From NCBI RefSeq assembly GCF_003205875.1, contig NZ_PUBZ01000082.1, positions 1 to 64,000 on the forward strand: a stretch of DNA of 64,000 bases, read 5' to 3'. The first letter of the stretch is position 1, and every line of letters begins with the position of its first letter. Of this stretch, positions 51,642-59,892 are shown piece after piece. The position numbers and the translations under genes are program-made. The notes beneath the pieces are model-generated. The model made no database searches. It saw only the letters and a list, made by a program, of their open reading frames with translations, and had not been told where the DNA came from. Source of the DNA: Herpetosiphon llansteffanensis. Lineage in GTDB: Bacteria > Chloroflexota > Chloroflexia > Chloroflexales > Herpetosiphonaceae.

Positions 51642-52880
51642 ATGCCTGAACGTATTCTCGTTGCTGACGATAATGAAGCGCTAAGCCAATTGCTCGAACT
51701 TATTTTAGTTGAGCATGGCTATGAGGTTACTCTGGCCAACGATGGTAGCGACCTGTTAGCCAAGGCCCAACTGCATATTCCCGATTTGATGATCGTTGAT
51801 ATTTTGATGCCACGGATCGATGGTTACGAGGCGATTCGCCAATTGCGTAACGATACGCGGCTGGCGCATATTCCAATTATTGTGTTAACTGCGCGCACGG
51901 CAATTGAGGATGTGGTGACGGGTTTTGAATTGGGCGCTGATGATTATATCGTCAAGCCATTTCAAATGCCCGAATTGCTGGCGCGGGTGCGTGCCCAATT
52001 GCTGCGCGCTACGCGGCGGCCAGTGCTCAATCCACTGACCGGCTTGCCAGGCAATATTTTAATCGAAGAAGAAGTAAATCATCGCTTGCGCCAAGCCCAA
52101 GCCTTTGCCCTGTTATACCTCGATTTGGATAATTTCAAGGCCTATAACGATAGCTATGGCTTTGCCCGTGGCGATTTGGTGATTAAGCTTTTGGCCGCTA
52201 TTTTGAGCGAAATCAAGGCCGAACACAACGACGAAGGCTTGTTTATTGGCCATATTGGTGGCGATGATTTTGCAATTATTACCCTTGCAGAGCAGGTTAA
52301 TGCCTTGTGCGAAGATGTGATTCGGCGTTTTGATCAACGGATTCTGACGTTGTACGACCCAAGTAACAGCAATAAACCTGTGCCAATTCAAACCCTTTCG
52401 GTTGGAGTGGTTTTGCATCGTGGCGATATGCAACAAAGTTACCACGATCTCAGCCGAATTGCTGCCGAAATGAAACGGGTCGCCAAACAACAAACCGGCA
52501 GCGTGTATGTGGTTGATCGGCGCTCGAACGCGCAGAGCATCGAGCAAGATCGGCGCAAACGTGGCCCAACAATTGGCTTGCTTACCCAAGATGCCAGCTT
52601 GGTTGCTATTCTCAGCGATTTGCTGCAGCAGCAATCGTTATTTGTGGTTACCGCCGAAAGCGAGCTTATGCCTGATGCGTTGGTGCTTGGCTATCGTGAT
52701 CGCTTGCCGAAAGTTCCCAAACATTGGCAAGGCTTGCCGCAAATTAGCCTGAAAATTGATCAATCACATGAAGAGCAACGCTTTGCCCAGCTTCAAATTC
52801 AAACCAATTTGAAGCCGACCATTCCTATTCACGAGTATCTTTCGTTGGCTTTGCACTTGGTGCGGCTGGAGGCTCGATGA
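51642..52880 (+). CDS. Receiver-GGDEF protein with altered GGDDF site
   Basis: The 412-residue protein has a receiver (1-122; acidic D9/D10, phosphoacceptor D53, Lys in VKPF) and a GGDEF domain (about 128-300) with the active-site loop GGDDF at 206-210. In diguanylate cyclases the fourth position is Glu (GGDEF) and sometimes other residues are tolerated; Asp is unusual, so activity is uncertain. A C-terminal alpha/beta section (about 310-400) with TIGLLTQDASLVAILSDLLQQ resembles a receiver without the phosphoacceptor. The stop overlaps the TPR gene as ATGA. Confidence 0.85.
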   Translation: MPERILVADDNEALSQLLELILVEHGYEVTLANDGSDLLAKAQLHIPDLMIVDILMPRIDGYEAIRQLRNDTRLAHIPIIVLTARTAIEDVVTGFELGADDYIVKPFQMPELLARVRAQLLRATRRPVLNPLTGLPGNILIEEEVNHRLRQAQAFALLYLDLDNFKAYNDSYGFARGDLVIKLLAAILSEIKAEHNDEGLFIGHIGGDDFAIITLAEQVNALCEDVIRRFDQRILTLYDPSNSNKPVPIQTLSVGVVLHRGDMQQSYHDLSRIAAEMKRVAKQQTGSVYVVDRRSNAQSIEQDRRKRGPTIGLLTQDASLVAILSDLLQQQSLFVVTAESELMPDALVLGYRDRLPKVPKHWQGLPQISLKIDQSHEEQRFAQLQIQTNLKPTIPIHEYLSLALHLVRLEAR

Positions 52881-55800
52881 TCGGATGGATTTTTGTTATT
52901 TTGTTATGCGGGCTTTTTGCCTATAACCTCTATCGAACTGGCCATATGCAACGCTTGATTGCAATTCGCCAACGCCGCCAAACGCCGCGGCCTAGTGGTG
53001 CTATGGCTCCAACGTTGCGCGCCCGCGATTTGCGAACCCAACGCTCATGGGCGGTGCGTGTTCGCGATGAAGTCCAATCTCGTGGTCGCATGGGCGTTGT
53101 TATTTTTTTCCTGATTATCTTGGTTGCTTTTTTCGGCAGCTTGAATTTGTTGGGCTTTTTTGGTAGTAAGCCAGTTGAAAGTAGTCGGGCGCGGGTGATT
53201 CTCTCGCCATTTACCAATAATGCTGGTCAGCCCGCTCAAGAAGGCTTTGCAGCTGCAACCACGATGGCCCAAGCGTGGCAAACTCGTTCAGCCAATTTGC
53301 AATTTGCTGTGCTCAAAACGCCAATTGCCGATGCCCAAAGTGCTTGGAGTTTGCCCGATCGCCCACAATATGATGTGGTGATTTGGGGGTCGATTGTGGC
53401 TGGTGGCGATGCCAATAGTGCCAGCATTGAGCCGCAATTGCTCTGGACTCCGCGCCAACCCTTGCCACACGATCGCGCCTTGGGCCTGCGCGAACGCTTG
53501 ATTTTGCCGCTCGTCTATAACTTGGCTGATCAGCCGTTTAATGCCCAAGCATTGCTTGGCGAAATTTTGGTTGTGCTCGATCTCTATCAAGTTGGTGATT
53601 ACGATCAAACGGTGCAAGCGATTAACAGTTTGCTCGATCGCTATGCCGTCGATGGGCCGCTGCGTCCTGATTTGCTCTTGGGTATTCGTGGCTCAATTGC
53701 CGCCTTGCAAGAGCAATGGAGCCTCGCCGAGGGCGATTTTCGCCGCGCCTTGGAAACTGCCGATAAAGCAGAATACTGGAATAATCTTGGGGTTACGCTG
53801 CTTGAGCAAGGCCGTTTTTCCGAGGCCACGCAAGCCTTCAATAATGCCCAAGATCGGATGAAAGGCACCAATAGCGACCTAACCGCGCTGCATCTGAATC
53901 GCGGTATTTTGGCCTTGCGCGGCGTTGATCCAGCAGTGGCAGTAGGCGAATTAGCCTTGGCAGTCAAACTTAATCCCAATGGCATTAGTAATAAATTGGC
54001 TTTGGTTGAGGCTCAATTGCAAGCCAATCAACTGGCCGAGGCGATCGAAACCATCAATAACCTCAATGGCTATGCCAGCGACGATCCATTGGTGCAATTG
54101 ATGACCGCGCGCGTTCAGATGGCCCAATTGGTCAACAATGGCGATCAGCCCTTGTGGGAATTGGAGATTGTGCCGCCCTTAGCGCGCGAAACCTTGACGA
54201 TTGTGCGCCAACGGCTCGATGCTGCGGTTATTACGCTTGAAACGATTTCGACCCAACAACGCCAAATTGCTGCCCGCGATGATGCTGCGGGTTTGCCTGA
54301 ATCAGGGCGGGTGCACGAAGCTCATTCGCGCCAAGCCTTTGAATTGCTCAACCAAGTGCGCTATTGGCAGGCAGTAGCCATGACCGAGGAAGGAATTTCG
54401 GCTTCGGTTGAGCCAAAAGGCCGCTTGCGCGGCATGTGGGATGGCATGTTTGGCGATGATCCACCACTTGAGCTTGCCCAAGCAGTGATTGATCCGCTGG
54501 CCAAAACGCAAGACCAGAATTATGCAATTTTGATTCAAGCAGGGCGGGTACATCGGATTTTGGGCGAGCCAAAAACTGCCATGGATTATTACACCCAAGC
54601 CACGACCTTGAACGCCAATCGGCCTGAGGGTTGGTATGGCTTGGCAATTACTCGCTTCAATACAGAAGGCCCAAGCCCTGAGCGTAATCAGGCGGTACGC
54701 GATTATTTGCAAAAAACCTTGGCAGCCGCGCCAAACTTCACGCCAGGCTACATTTTGGCTGCGCGCTTAGAAACGCGCGATAAACAGTGGGCCGCAGCCT
54801 TGCCCTATCTGCAATGGATTGTGGCCAATCGCCCTGATAATCTTGGGGCGCGAATTACGCTTGGCACAACCCAACGCGAGCTTGGGGCCTTGGCGGAGGC
54901 CGAAGTTACCTTATTGCCCTTGGCCAATGCCAATAACAGCACGGCCTTGGTCGAATTAGGCAAGGTCTACGCCCAAGCTGGCCAAGATCAAGCTGCCGAA
55001 GATATTTACTTGCGGGCGTTGAATGTTGATGCCAGCAATGCCAGTGCTGCCTATGAAATTGGGCGTTTGCGTCAAAATCGTGGCGATTACGCTGGTGCAG
55101 AAAAAGCCTATCAGGTTGCAACCGAAATCAATACAGGCTATGTGGAAGCACATTTGGCCTTGGGTCAGCTCTATGCCCGTTACCTCGATCAGCCAGATAA
55201 TGCGGTTGCTGCCTATCAGCGGGCGATTGATGCTGGCGGCGAAGATCCACGCAACTTCGAAGATATGGGCCGCGAATTTTTGGAGATTGGGCGTTATAGC
55301 GAGGCCGCCGATGCCTTGGAGCAATCGGTGCGCTTAAACCCGAATGTGCCTGAATCGCGCCATTATTTGGCCCAAGCCTACCTTGAGCAAGGCCGCTTTG
55401 AGGCTGCTCGCGAGCAAGAACGGGCGGCGATTGCCCGCGATGCAGACGGGGTGTATATCGAGGCCCAACTTGGCATTGCCGAGAGTTTTCGCCGCGAACG
55501 GCGCTTCGATGAAGCAATTAGTGCCTATAACGAAATTTTGGATAACGATTCGACGATTATTCCTGCCTATATTGGCTTAGGCCGCACTGCTGCCGATCGC
55601 GGTGAGTGGCAAGGTGCGATTGGCTACTACAACCAAGCGCTCGCCCGTGAGCCAAATAGCACGAATGCCCATTTTTGGCTAGGCCAAGCTTTGATTGAGC
55701 AAGGCTTCTACGAGCGGGCGCTTGATGAATTTAATCTTGTGCTGGCAACCGACCAGAATAATGTTGAGGCATTGTTTGGGGCTGGGCGAGCCTATAGCAA

Positions 55801-56362
55801 TATGGCAATTAATAATTATGCCTATGATCCAGCCCAAGCTGCCGAATATGATGCCGAAGCGCGGCGCTTGCTTGATCGAGCCTTGAGCTATCGGCCCAAC
55901 GATGGTCGCGCCTTGTTTGAGCGCGGGAAGCTCAACGAGCGCCAAAATCAACTTGCCGCAGCAATTAGCGATTATGGGCGGGCGGCGCAAATCGATACCC
56001 AAAATAGCGAAGCGCTCTATTTGCAAGGCAAGCTTTATCTAAGCCAAAACAACTTGCAAGCAGCAGAAGAGGCGCTTGATCAATCGGTGCGGCGTAATCA
56101 AACTGATCCAATGGCCTTGTATTGGCTTGGCCGAACCTATCGTGCTCAAAATCGCACCACCGATGCGATTAAGGCCTTTGAGCGGGCATTAGCGGTTAAT
56201 GGCAATTTCCACGAAGCTCGCTATTATCAAGGCTTGACCGCCGAAGAATCCAACCAGCTTGATTTGGCGCGCGAGGCCTATAAGCTGATTAGCCAACAAG
56301 CCAGCCCTGATGATCGCTGGCGCTTGCAAGCAGAGGAACGCCTGCGCGATTTGGGTCAATAG
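52877..56362 (+). CDS. Large TPR membrane protein
   Basis: The 1161-residue protein has a short N-terminal hydrophobic helix (MIGWIFVILLCGLFAYNLY), a basic stretch, a second membrane helix (VVIFFLIILVAFFGSLNLLGF, about 74-94), and then a long TPR array (about 220-1155) with at least fifteen units such as AEAYWNNLGVTLLEQGRFSEAT and ALYWLGRTYRAQNRTTDAIKAFERAL. The TPR array probably lies outside the membrane. It would assemble proteins, and it is coupled by ATGA to the receiver-GGDDF gene. The last 44 bp are repeated after the HNH gene downstream. Confidence 0.9.
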   Translation: MIGWIFVILLCGLFAYNLYRTGHMQRLIAIRQRRQTPRPSGAMAPTLRARDLRTQRSWAVRVRDEVQSRGRMGVVIFFLIILVAFFGSLNLLGFFGSKPVESSRARVILSPFTNNAGQPAQEGFAAATTMAQAWQTRSANLQFAVLKTPIADAQSAWSLPDRPQYDVVIWGSIVAGGDANSASIEPQLLWTPRQPLPHDRALGLRERLILPLVYNLADQPFNAQALLGEILVVLDLYQVGDYDQTVQAINSLLDRYAVDGPLRPDLLLGIRGSIAALQEQWSLAEGDFRRALETADKAEYWNNLGVTLLEQGRFSEATQAFNNAQDRMKGTNSDLTALHLNRGILALRGVDPAVAVGELALAVKLNPNGISNKLALVEAQLQANQLAEAIETINNLNGYASDDPLVQLMTARVQMAQLVNNGDQPLWELEIVPPLARETLTIVRQRLDAAVITLETISTQQRQIAARDDAAGLPESGRVHEAHSRQAFELLNQVRYWQAVAMTEEGISASVEPKGRLRGMWDGMFGDDPPLELAQAVIDPLAKTQDQNYAILIQAGRVHRILGEPKTAMDYYTQATTLNANRPEGWYGLAITRFNTEGPSPERNQAVRDYLQKTLAAAPNFTPGYILAARLETRDKQWAAALPYLQWIVANRPDNLGARITLGTTQRELGALAEAEVTLLPLANANNSTALVELGKVYAQAGQDQAAEDIYLRALNVDASNASAAYEIGRLRQNRGDYAGAEKAYQVATEINTGYVEAHLALGQLYARYLDQPDNAVAAYQRAIDAGGEDPRNFEDMGREFLEIGRYSEAADALEQSVRLNPNVPESRHYLAQAYLEQGRFEAAREQERAAIARDADGVYIEAQLGIAESFRRERRFDEAISAYNEILDNDSTIIPAYIGLGRTAADRGEWQGAIGYYNQALAREPNSTNAHFWLGQALIEQGFYERALDEFNLVLATDQNNVEALFGAGRAYSNMAINNYAYDPAQAAEYDAEARRLLDRALSYRPNDGRALFERGKLNERQNQLAAAISDYGRAAQIDTQNSEALYLQGKLYLSQNNLQAAEEALDQSVRRNQTDPMALYWLGRTYRAQNRTTDAIKAFERALAVNGNFHEARYYQGLTAEESNQLDLAREAYKLISQQASPDDRWRLQAEERLRDLGQ

Positions 56363-56370
56363 TTGATCTG
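56319..56370 (+). repeat. Left 52-bp direct repeat around the HNH insertion
   Basis: The final 44 coding bases of the TPR gene plus 8 bases downstream match 57379-57430 with two mismatches (at 56356 and 56369). This copy keeps the TPR stop codon. The two copies are 1060 bp apart and enclose the AT-rich HNH gene. Confidence 0.9.
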
Positions 56371-56375
56371 TAAAG

Positions 56376-56468
56376 GGCAGAGGGGTCAGTGGTCAGGGGC
56401 TAGTTTTGAAACCGCGAAGGACGCGAAGAGCGCGAAGTTTAGATTTTTAGCCACAGATTCCACAGATT
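56376..56468. repeat. Modular intergenic repeat island 6
   Basis: Short island inside the inserted segment with GGGGTCAGTGGTCAGGGG (56380-56397), GAAACCGCGAAGGACGCGAAGAGCGCGAAG (56407-56438, in pieces), and TTTTTAGCCACAGATTCCACAGATT (56443-56467). Confidence 0.8.
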
Positions 56469-56512
56469 ATTCAAGAATAGAGTATTAAAATCTTATTAGT
56501 AAGGTTTTTATT

Positions 56513-57373
56513 ATGGTAATAAAAGACCAAGAAATTAGACAGTCATTATACCGAGATATACACTATGAAAATGTAGTAAATTATGACTTTCTTATCCTAA
56601 TGATTAGATCTGCACTTAAGGTTGATATTAGTACGGCAAAAGTTGTCTTTCATAAATATATTTTACCAAGTATTCAAAAACTACTTCAGCAAGGATTTAT
56701 TGAATATTATAAGAAATATATGTCAATAAATAATAATGATGGTTGGATATTAAAGGTTTCAAAGAGATATCATCCTTTATCTTATGGATCGCTATTTCTA
56801 CTGTTTCAGAGTAAATTATCAGATTTTAATAAACAAAGTAATCTGTTTTATTTTATTGATGAAAATTATAGTTTATATGAAAATAAAGATGATAACCTGA
56901 ATTTATCTCCTATTGAGGAAATGCAACTAAAAAATGAAGACGATTTCATACTACAAAATTATCAAATCGATCTACGCAAGAAGGCTAGCAGAAATATAAC
57001 TATTAGACAAGGACAGCCTGAATTTAGAAAGAAGTTAATAGAAATATTTGATGGCAAATGTGTTATTACGGAATGTGAATTTTTGCCTATTCTTGAGGCT
57101 GCACATATTTTACCTTATAAAGGATCTCATACTAATATCTTATCAAATGGTTTATTGTTAAGAACAGATATACATAATCTTTTTGATCAAGGATATATTT
57201 ATATCGATTATAAAAGTTTAAAAGTCCATATTGCTATCGAACTGTATAAATCTGAGTATAACCAAATCCATCAATTTCGAGTTATTGACCCTATTAAGAA
57301 TCGTATTCGTATCTCAAGGAATGCGTTAAAAATACATCAAGAATGGGCTACAAGTATGCATAAATTTGAGTAA
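56513..57373 (+). CDS. HNH-family endonuclease on an AT-rich insert
   Basis: The 286-residue protein has a C-terminal HNH nuclease domain (about 170-240) with LIEIFDGKCVIT, EAAHILPYKGSHTN, and LRTDIHNLFDQG, giving the His-His-Asn/His pattern of HNH_2 restriction-like enzymes. The N-terminal half is helical without recognised motif, probably for DNA recognition. The gene uses ATA, AGA and TTA codons unlike its neighbours, so it was probably acquired by transfer. It lies between two 52-bp direct repeats. No methyltransferase or partner gene is next to it, so it may be a solitary restriction-type or mobile nuclease. Confidence 0.82.
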   Translation: MVIKDQEIRQSLYRDIHYENVVNYDFLILMIRSALKVDISTAKVVFHKYILPSIQKLLQQGFIEYYKKYMSINNNDGWILKVSKRYHPLSYGSLFLLFQSKLSDFNKQSNLFYFIDENYSLYENKDDNLNLSPIEEMQLKNEDDFILQNYQIDLRKKASRNITIRQGQPEFRKKLIEIFDGKCVITECEFLPILEAAHILPYKGSHTNILSNGLLLRTDIHNLFDQGYIYIDYKSLKVHIAIELYKSEYNQIHQFRVIDPIKNRIRISRNALKIHQEWATSMHKFE

Positions 57374-57378
57374 CTGTC

Positions 57379-57430
57379 GGCGCTTGCAAGCAGAGGAACG
57401 CCTGCGCGATTTGGGCCAATAGTTGATCCG
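57379..57430 (+). repeat. Right 52-bp direct repeat around the HNH insertion
   Basis: Second copy of the TPR gene's end, 5 bp after the HNH stop. It encodes the same last residues and TAG stop but no longer follows a TPR frame. The copies differ at two positions. Confidence 0.9.
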
Positions 57431-57678
57431 CGAAGAGCACGAAGGGCACGAAGGTTGAGATTTTAGCCACGAATTGCACGAATTCCACGAATTAGCGTTA
57501 TTTTGGCCACAGATTTCACAGATTTTTTTGATTATCGTTCCCATAGCCAAACGCCTATAGCCTATAGCCTCATTTCTTCGTGCTCTTCGTGCCTTTCGTG
57601 GTTAAAACTGCTTTTTGACTTTTGCCTTCTGACTTTTGATTTTCCCCTTCATCCCTCATCCTTCATCCTTCATCCTTT
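57425..57678. repeat. Modular intergenic repeat island 7
   Basis: Right of the HNH insertion: ATCCGCGAAGAGCACGAAGGGCACGAAGG (57426-57454, in pieces), GCCACGAATTGCACGAATTCCACGAATT (57466-57493), GGCCACAGATTTCACAGATTT (57504-57525), CCTATAGCCTATAGCC (57552-57567), TTCGTGCTCTTCGTGCCTTTCGTGG (57577-57601), TTTTTGACTTTTGCCTTCTGAC (57611-57632), and CATCCCTCATCCTTCATCCTTCATCC (57650-57675). Confidence 0.85.
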
Positions 57679-57685
57679 TAAAAAC

Positions 57686-57729
57686 TGTGGTATAGTAATA
57701 ACGCAGTGCGTCATCCTCGATCCGACGCA
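57686..57729 (+). promoter_or_regulatory. Extended -10 and leader hairpin before acyl-CoA dehydrogenase
   Basis: TGTGG followed by TATAGT (57686-57696) matches the core seen at 16453. A 6-bp stem TGCGTC/GACGCA (57707-57712 with 57724-57729) follows in the leader, as a hairpin does at 16481. GAAGGAGAT lies 6-10 nt before the start codon. Confidence 0.5.
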
Positions 57730-57752
57730 AAATCATAGAAGGAGATCCATCA

Positions 57753-58940
57753 ATGACGATGCAAGAGCATACCAACGATCCCGCCTTGGACTTCTACCAA
57801 TTTGATTTGCTGTTAACGCCTGAAGAGCGCGAAGTCCGTGATCGGGTGCGCAGCTTTATGCAGCGTGAAGTTAAGCCAATCATCAACGAATATTGGGAGA
57901 AGGGCGAATTTCCGTTCGAATTGATTCCCAAGTTGGCTGAACTCAAGGTGTGTGGCGGCACGATTCAGGGCTATGGCTGCCCCGGTTTATCGAGCGTGGC
58001 AACCGGCTTGGTTGCTGCCGAAATGGCTAAGGTCGATGGCTCAGTCTGTACCTTTTTTGGCGTAACCAGTGGCTTGGCAATGTCGAGCATCTACTATTGT
58101 GGCTCGGAAGCCCAAAAAGAATATTGGTTGCCCAAATTGGCCTCAATGGAGAAAATTGGCGCATTCGCCCTCACCGAGCCAGATAACGGCTCAGATGCTT
58201 CGCATATCCAAACCACGGCGCGGCTTGAAGGCGACCACTATGTGCTCAACGGCCAAAAACGCTGGATTGGCAATGCCTCGTTTGCAGATGTGATTATTGT
58301 TTGGGCCCGCGATGAAGCAACCAACCAAGTCAGCGGCTTCTTGGTCGAAAAAGATACACCTGGCTTTGAAGCAACCGTGATGCACGGCAAAATTGCCAAG
58401 CGCGCGCTGTGGAATGCAGAAATCAAACTCGACAATTGCCGAATTCCTGCTAGCAATCGGCTTGAAAAAGCTCGCTCCTTCAAAGATACCGCCGTTGTGC
58501 TGGCCAACACCCGCTTTGGTGTTGCATGGGAAGGCGTTGGCCATGCCCAAGCTGCCTACGAAATGGCCTTGCGCTATAGCCAAGAACGCAAACAATTTGG
58601 TAAGCCAATCGCTGGCTATCAATTAATCCAAGAAAAATTGGTCAAGATGTTGGCTGAAGTCGTGGCCATGGAATTAACCACTTGGCGCTTGAGCGTGCTG
58701 CGCGACCAAGGCTTGATGACCGATGGTCAATCGTCGCTGGCCAAGATGAATAATTCGGCCAAAGCCCGCCAAATTGTGGCGCTGGGCCGCGAAATCTTTG
58801 GCGGCAACGGCCTGCTGCTCGAAAACCATATTGCGCGCCATTTTGCCGATATGGAAGCGGTGTACACCTACGAGGGCAGCAACGAAATCAATACGCTCGT
58901 CGTTGGCCGCGAAATTACTGGTGTGGCCGCCTTCGTCTAA
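57753..58940 (+). CDS. Acyl-CoA dehydrogenase (glutaryl-CoA dehydrogenase-like)
   Basis: The 395-residue flavoenzyme has the ACAD signatures AFALTEPDNGSDASHI and RKQFGKPIAGYQLIQEKL. Near the end, AVYTYEGSNEINTLVVGREITG supplies the probable catalytic Glu in the position used by glutaryl-CoA and related short-chain dehydrogenases. It should oxidise an acyl-CoA and pass electrons to an electron-transferring flavoprotein. The start at 57753 has an ideal GGAG. No other fatty-acid or lysine degradation gene lies beside it, so the substrate is not fixed. Confidence 0.9.
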   Translation: MTMQEHTNDPALDFYQFDLLLTPEEREVRDRVRSFMQREVKPIINEYWEKGEFPFELIPKLAELKVCGGTIQGYGCPGLSSVATGLVAAEMAKVDGSVCTFFGVTSGLAMSSIYYCGSEAQKEYWLPKLASMEKIGAFALTEPDNGSDASHIQTTARLEGDHYVLNGQKRWIGNASFADVIIVWARDEATNQVSGFLVEKDTPGFEATVMHGKIAKRALWNAEIKLDNCRIPASNRLEKARSFKDTAVVLANTRFGVAWEGVGHAQAAYEMALRYSQERKQFGKPIAGYQLIQEKLVKMLAEVVAMELTTWRLSVLRDQGLMTDGQSSLAKMNNSAKARQIVALGREIFGGNGLLLENHIARHFADMEAVYTYEGSNEINTLVVGREITGVAAFV

Positions 58941-58961
58941 ATCGTAATCAATTCGGGTTTT

Positions 58962-58990
58962 CAATCGCAGGCCGCTTTGGTCTGCGATTG
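58962..58990. terminator. Hairpin after acyl-CoA dehydrogenase
   Basis: CAATCGCAG (58962-58970) pairs perfectly with CTGCGATTG (58982-58990), with an 11-nt loop. It lies just after the dehydrogenase stop. A weak T tract means termination may need help. Confidence 0.55.
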
Positions 58991-59074
58991 GGCGTTAAAT
59001 TGCATCAAATGGCCGATGTTGAATTGGCGACTGTTGGCTATGCTCAAGGCTTGATAGTGTATAGGAGTAAGCCA

Positions 59075-59698
59075 ATGTCAATTCAACATGCCTACAATCA
59101 ATGGGCCACAAGCTATGATACTGACCATAATCGTACCCGCGACCTTGATCAACAATTGATGCGCGAGCTGTTGCAGGGCCAAAACTATCGAGCAATTCTG
59201 GAGTTGGGCTGTGGCACGGGCAAAAATACGCAGTTTTTTAGCACACTTGGCGCTGAAGTGGTGGCGCTCGATTTCTCAGCAGGCATGCTTGAGCAAGCAC
59301 GCAGCAAAATCAATGCAAGCCATGTGCAATTTCAGCAGGCCGATTTAACCCAAGCATGGCCAGTTGCCAGCGGTCATTTCGATTTGGTGGTGACGAACCT
59401 GGTGCTTGAGCATCTGGCTGATCTCGATCATTTTTTTGCCCAAGCCAGCCAAGCTATGGCCGCTCATGGGCAATTATTGGTTTCTGAATTACACCCATTT
59501 CGCCAGTATCAAGGCTCGCAGGCTCGTTTCCAAGGCCAAACAGGCGTGATTCAAGTTCCTGCTTTTACCCATCATATCAGCGATTTTTTGCTGGCGGCGG
59601 CCAAGGCTGGCTTGCAGCTGAGCCAATTGCACGAACATTGGCATAACGATGATCTTAATCTTCCTCCACGCTTGCTCACGCTGCGTTGGCACAAATAA
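59075..59698 (+). CDS. SAM-dependent methyltransferase
   Basis: The 207-residue protein is a class I methyltransferase: motif I as ILELGCGTGKNTQFF near residues 39-53, VVALDFSAGMLEQAR after it, and LVVTNLVLEHLADLDHF in the core. The substrate cannot be told. The start at 59075 has TAGGAG 6 nt upstream; the frame is open further back but has no site. It sits alone between the acyl-CoA dehydrogenase and the third kinase. Confidence 0.85.
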   Translation: MSIQHAYNQWATSYDTDHNRTRDLDQQLMRELLQGQNYRAILELGCGTGKNTQFFSTLGAEVVALDFSAGMLEQARSKINASHVQFQQADLTQAWPVASGHFDLVVTNLVLEHLADLDHFFAQASQAMAAHGQLLVSELHPFRQYQGSQARFQGQTGVIQVPAFTHHISDFLLAAAKAGLQLSQLHEHWHNDDLNLPPRLLTLRWHK

Positions 59699-59827
59699 GC
59701 GAACGCTGGCAGAGATTGTGCTAGCAATCACCCTTTAATTGCAGCGCTTGTAACACCACTACGGCCAAGTACGTAGAAGCGCCAACATACTCTCAGCAGA
59801 ATCTCAGCTTGCGCAGCCCTGCAACTA

Positions 59828-59856
59828 TTCACAAAAGCCCTGAGATCGTCTAGACT
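59828..59856 (+). promoter_or_regulatory. Promoter of the third kinase operon
   Basis: TTCACA (59828-59833), a 17-bp spacer and TAGACT (59851-59856). A CACAAT/ATTGTG hairpin (59864-59880) sits between it and the start codon and partly overlaps the ribosome site GTGAGG, which could hide the site. Confidence 0.5.
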
Positions 59857-59892
59857 GAGCCGACACAATGAATTATTGTGAGGTCTTTTTAT

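Noticed and set aside
56319-57430. Insertion sequence with a transposase
   Set aside because: The only gene between the direct repeats encodes an HNH nuclease with no DDE, HUH or serine/tyrosine recombinase motif. A 52-bp direct repeat is too long for a normal IS target duplication.
57326-57550. Minus-strand frame in repeat island 7
   Set aside because: It reads through modular repeats and has only low-complexity Cys/Ser/Arg-rich content; no real protein.
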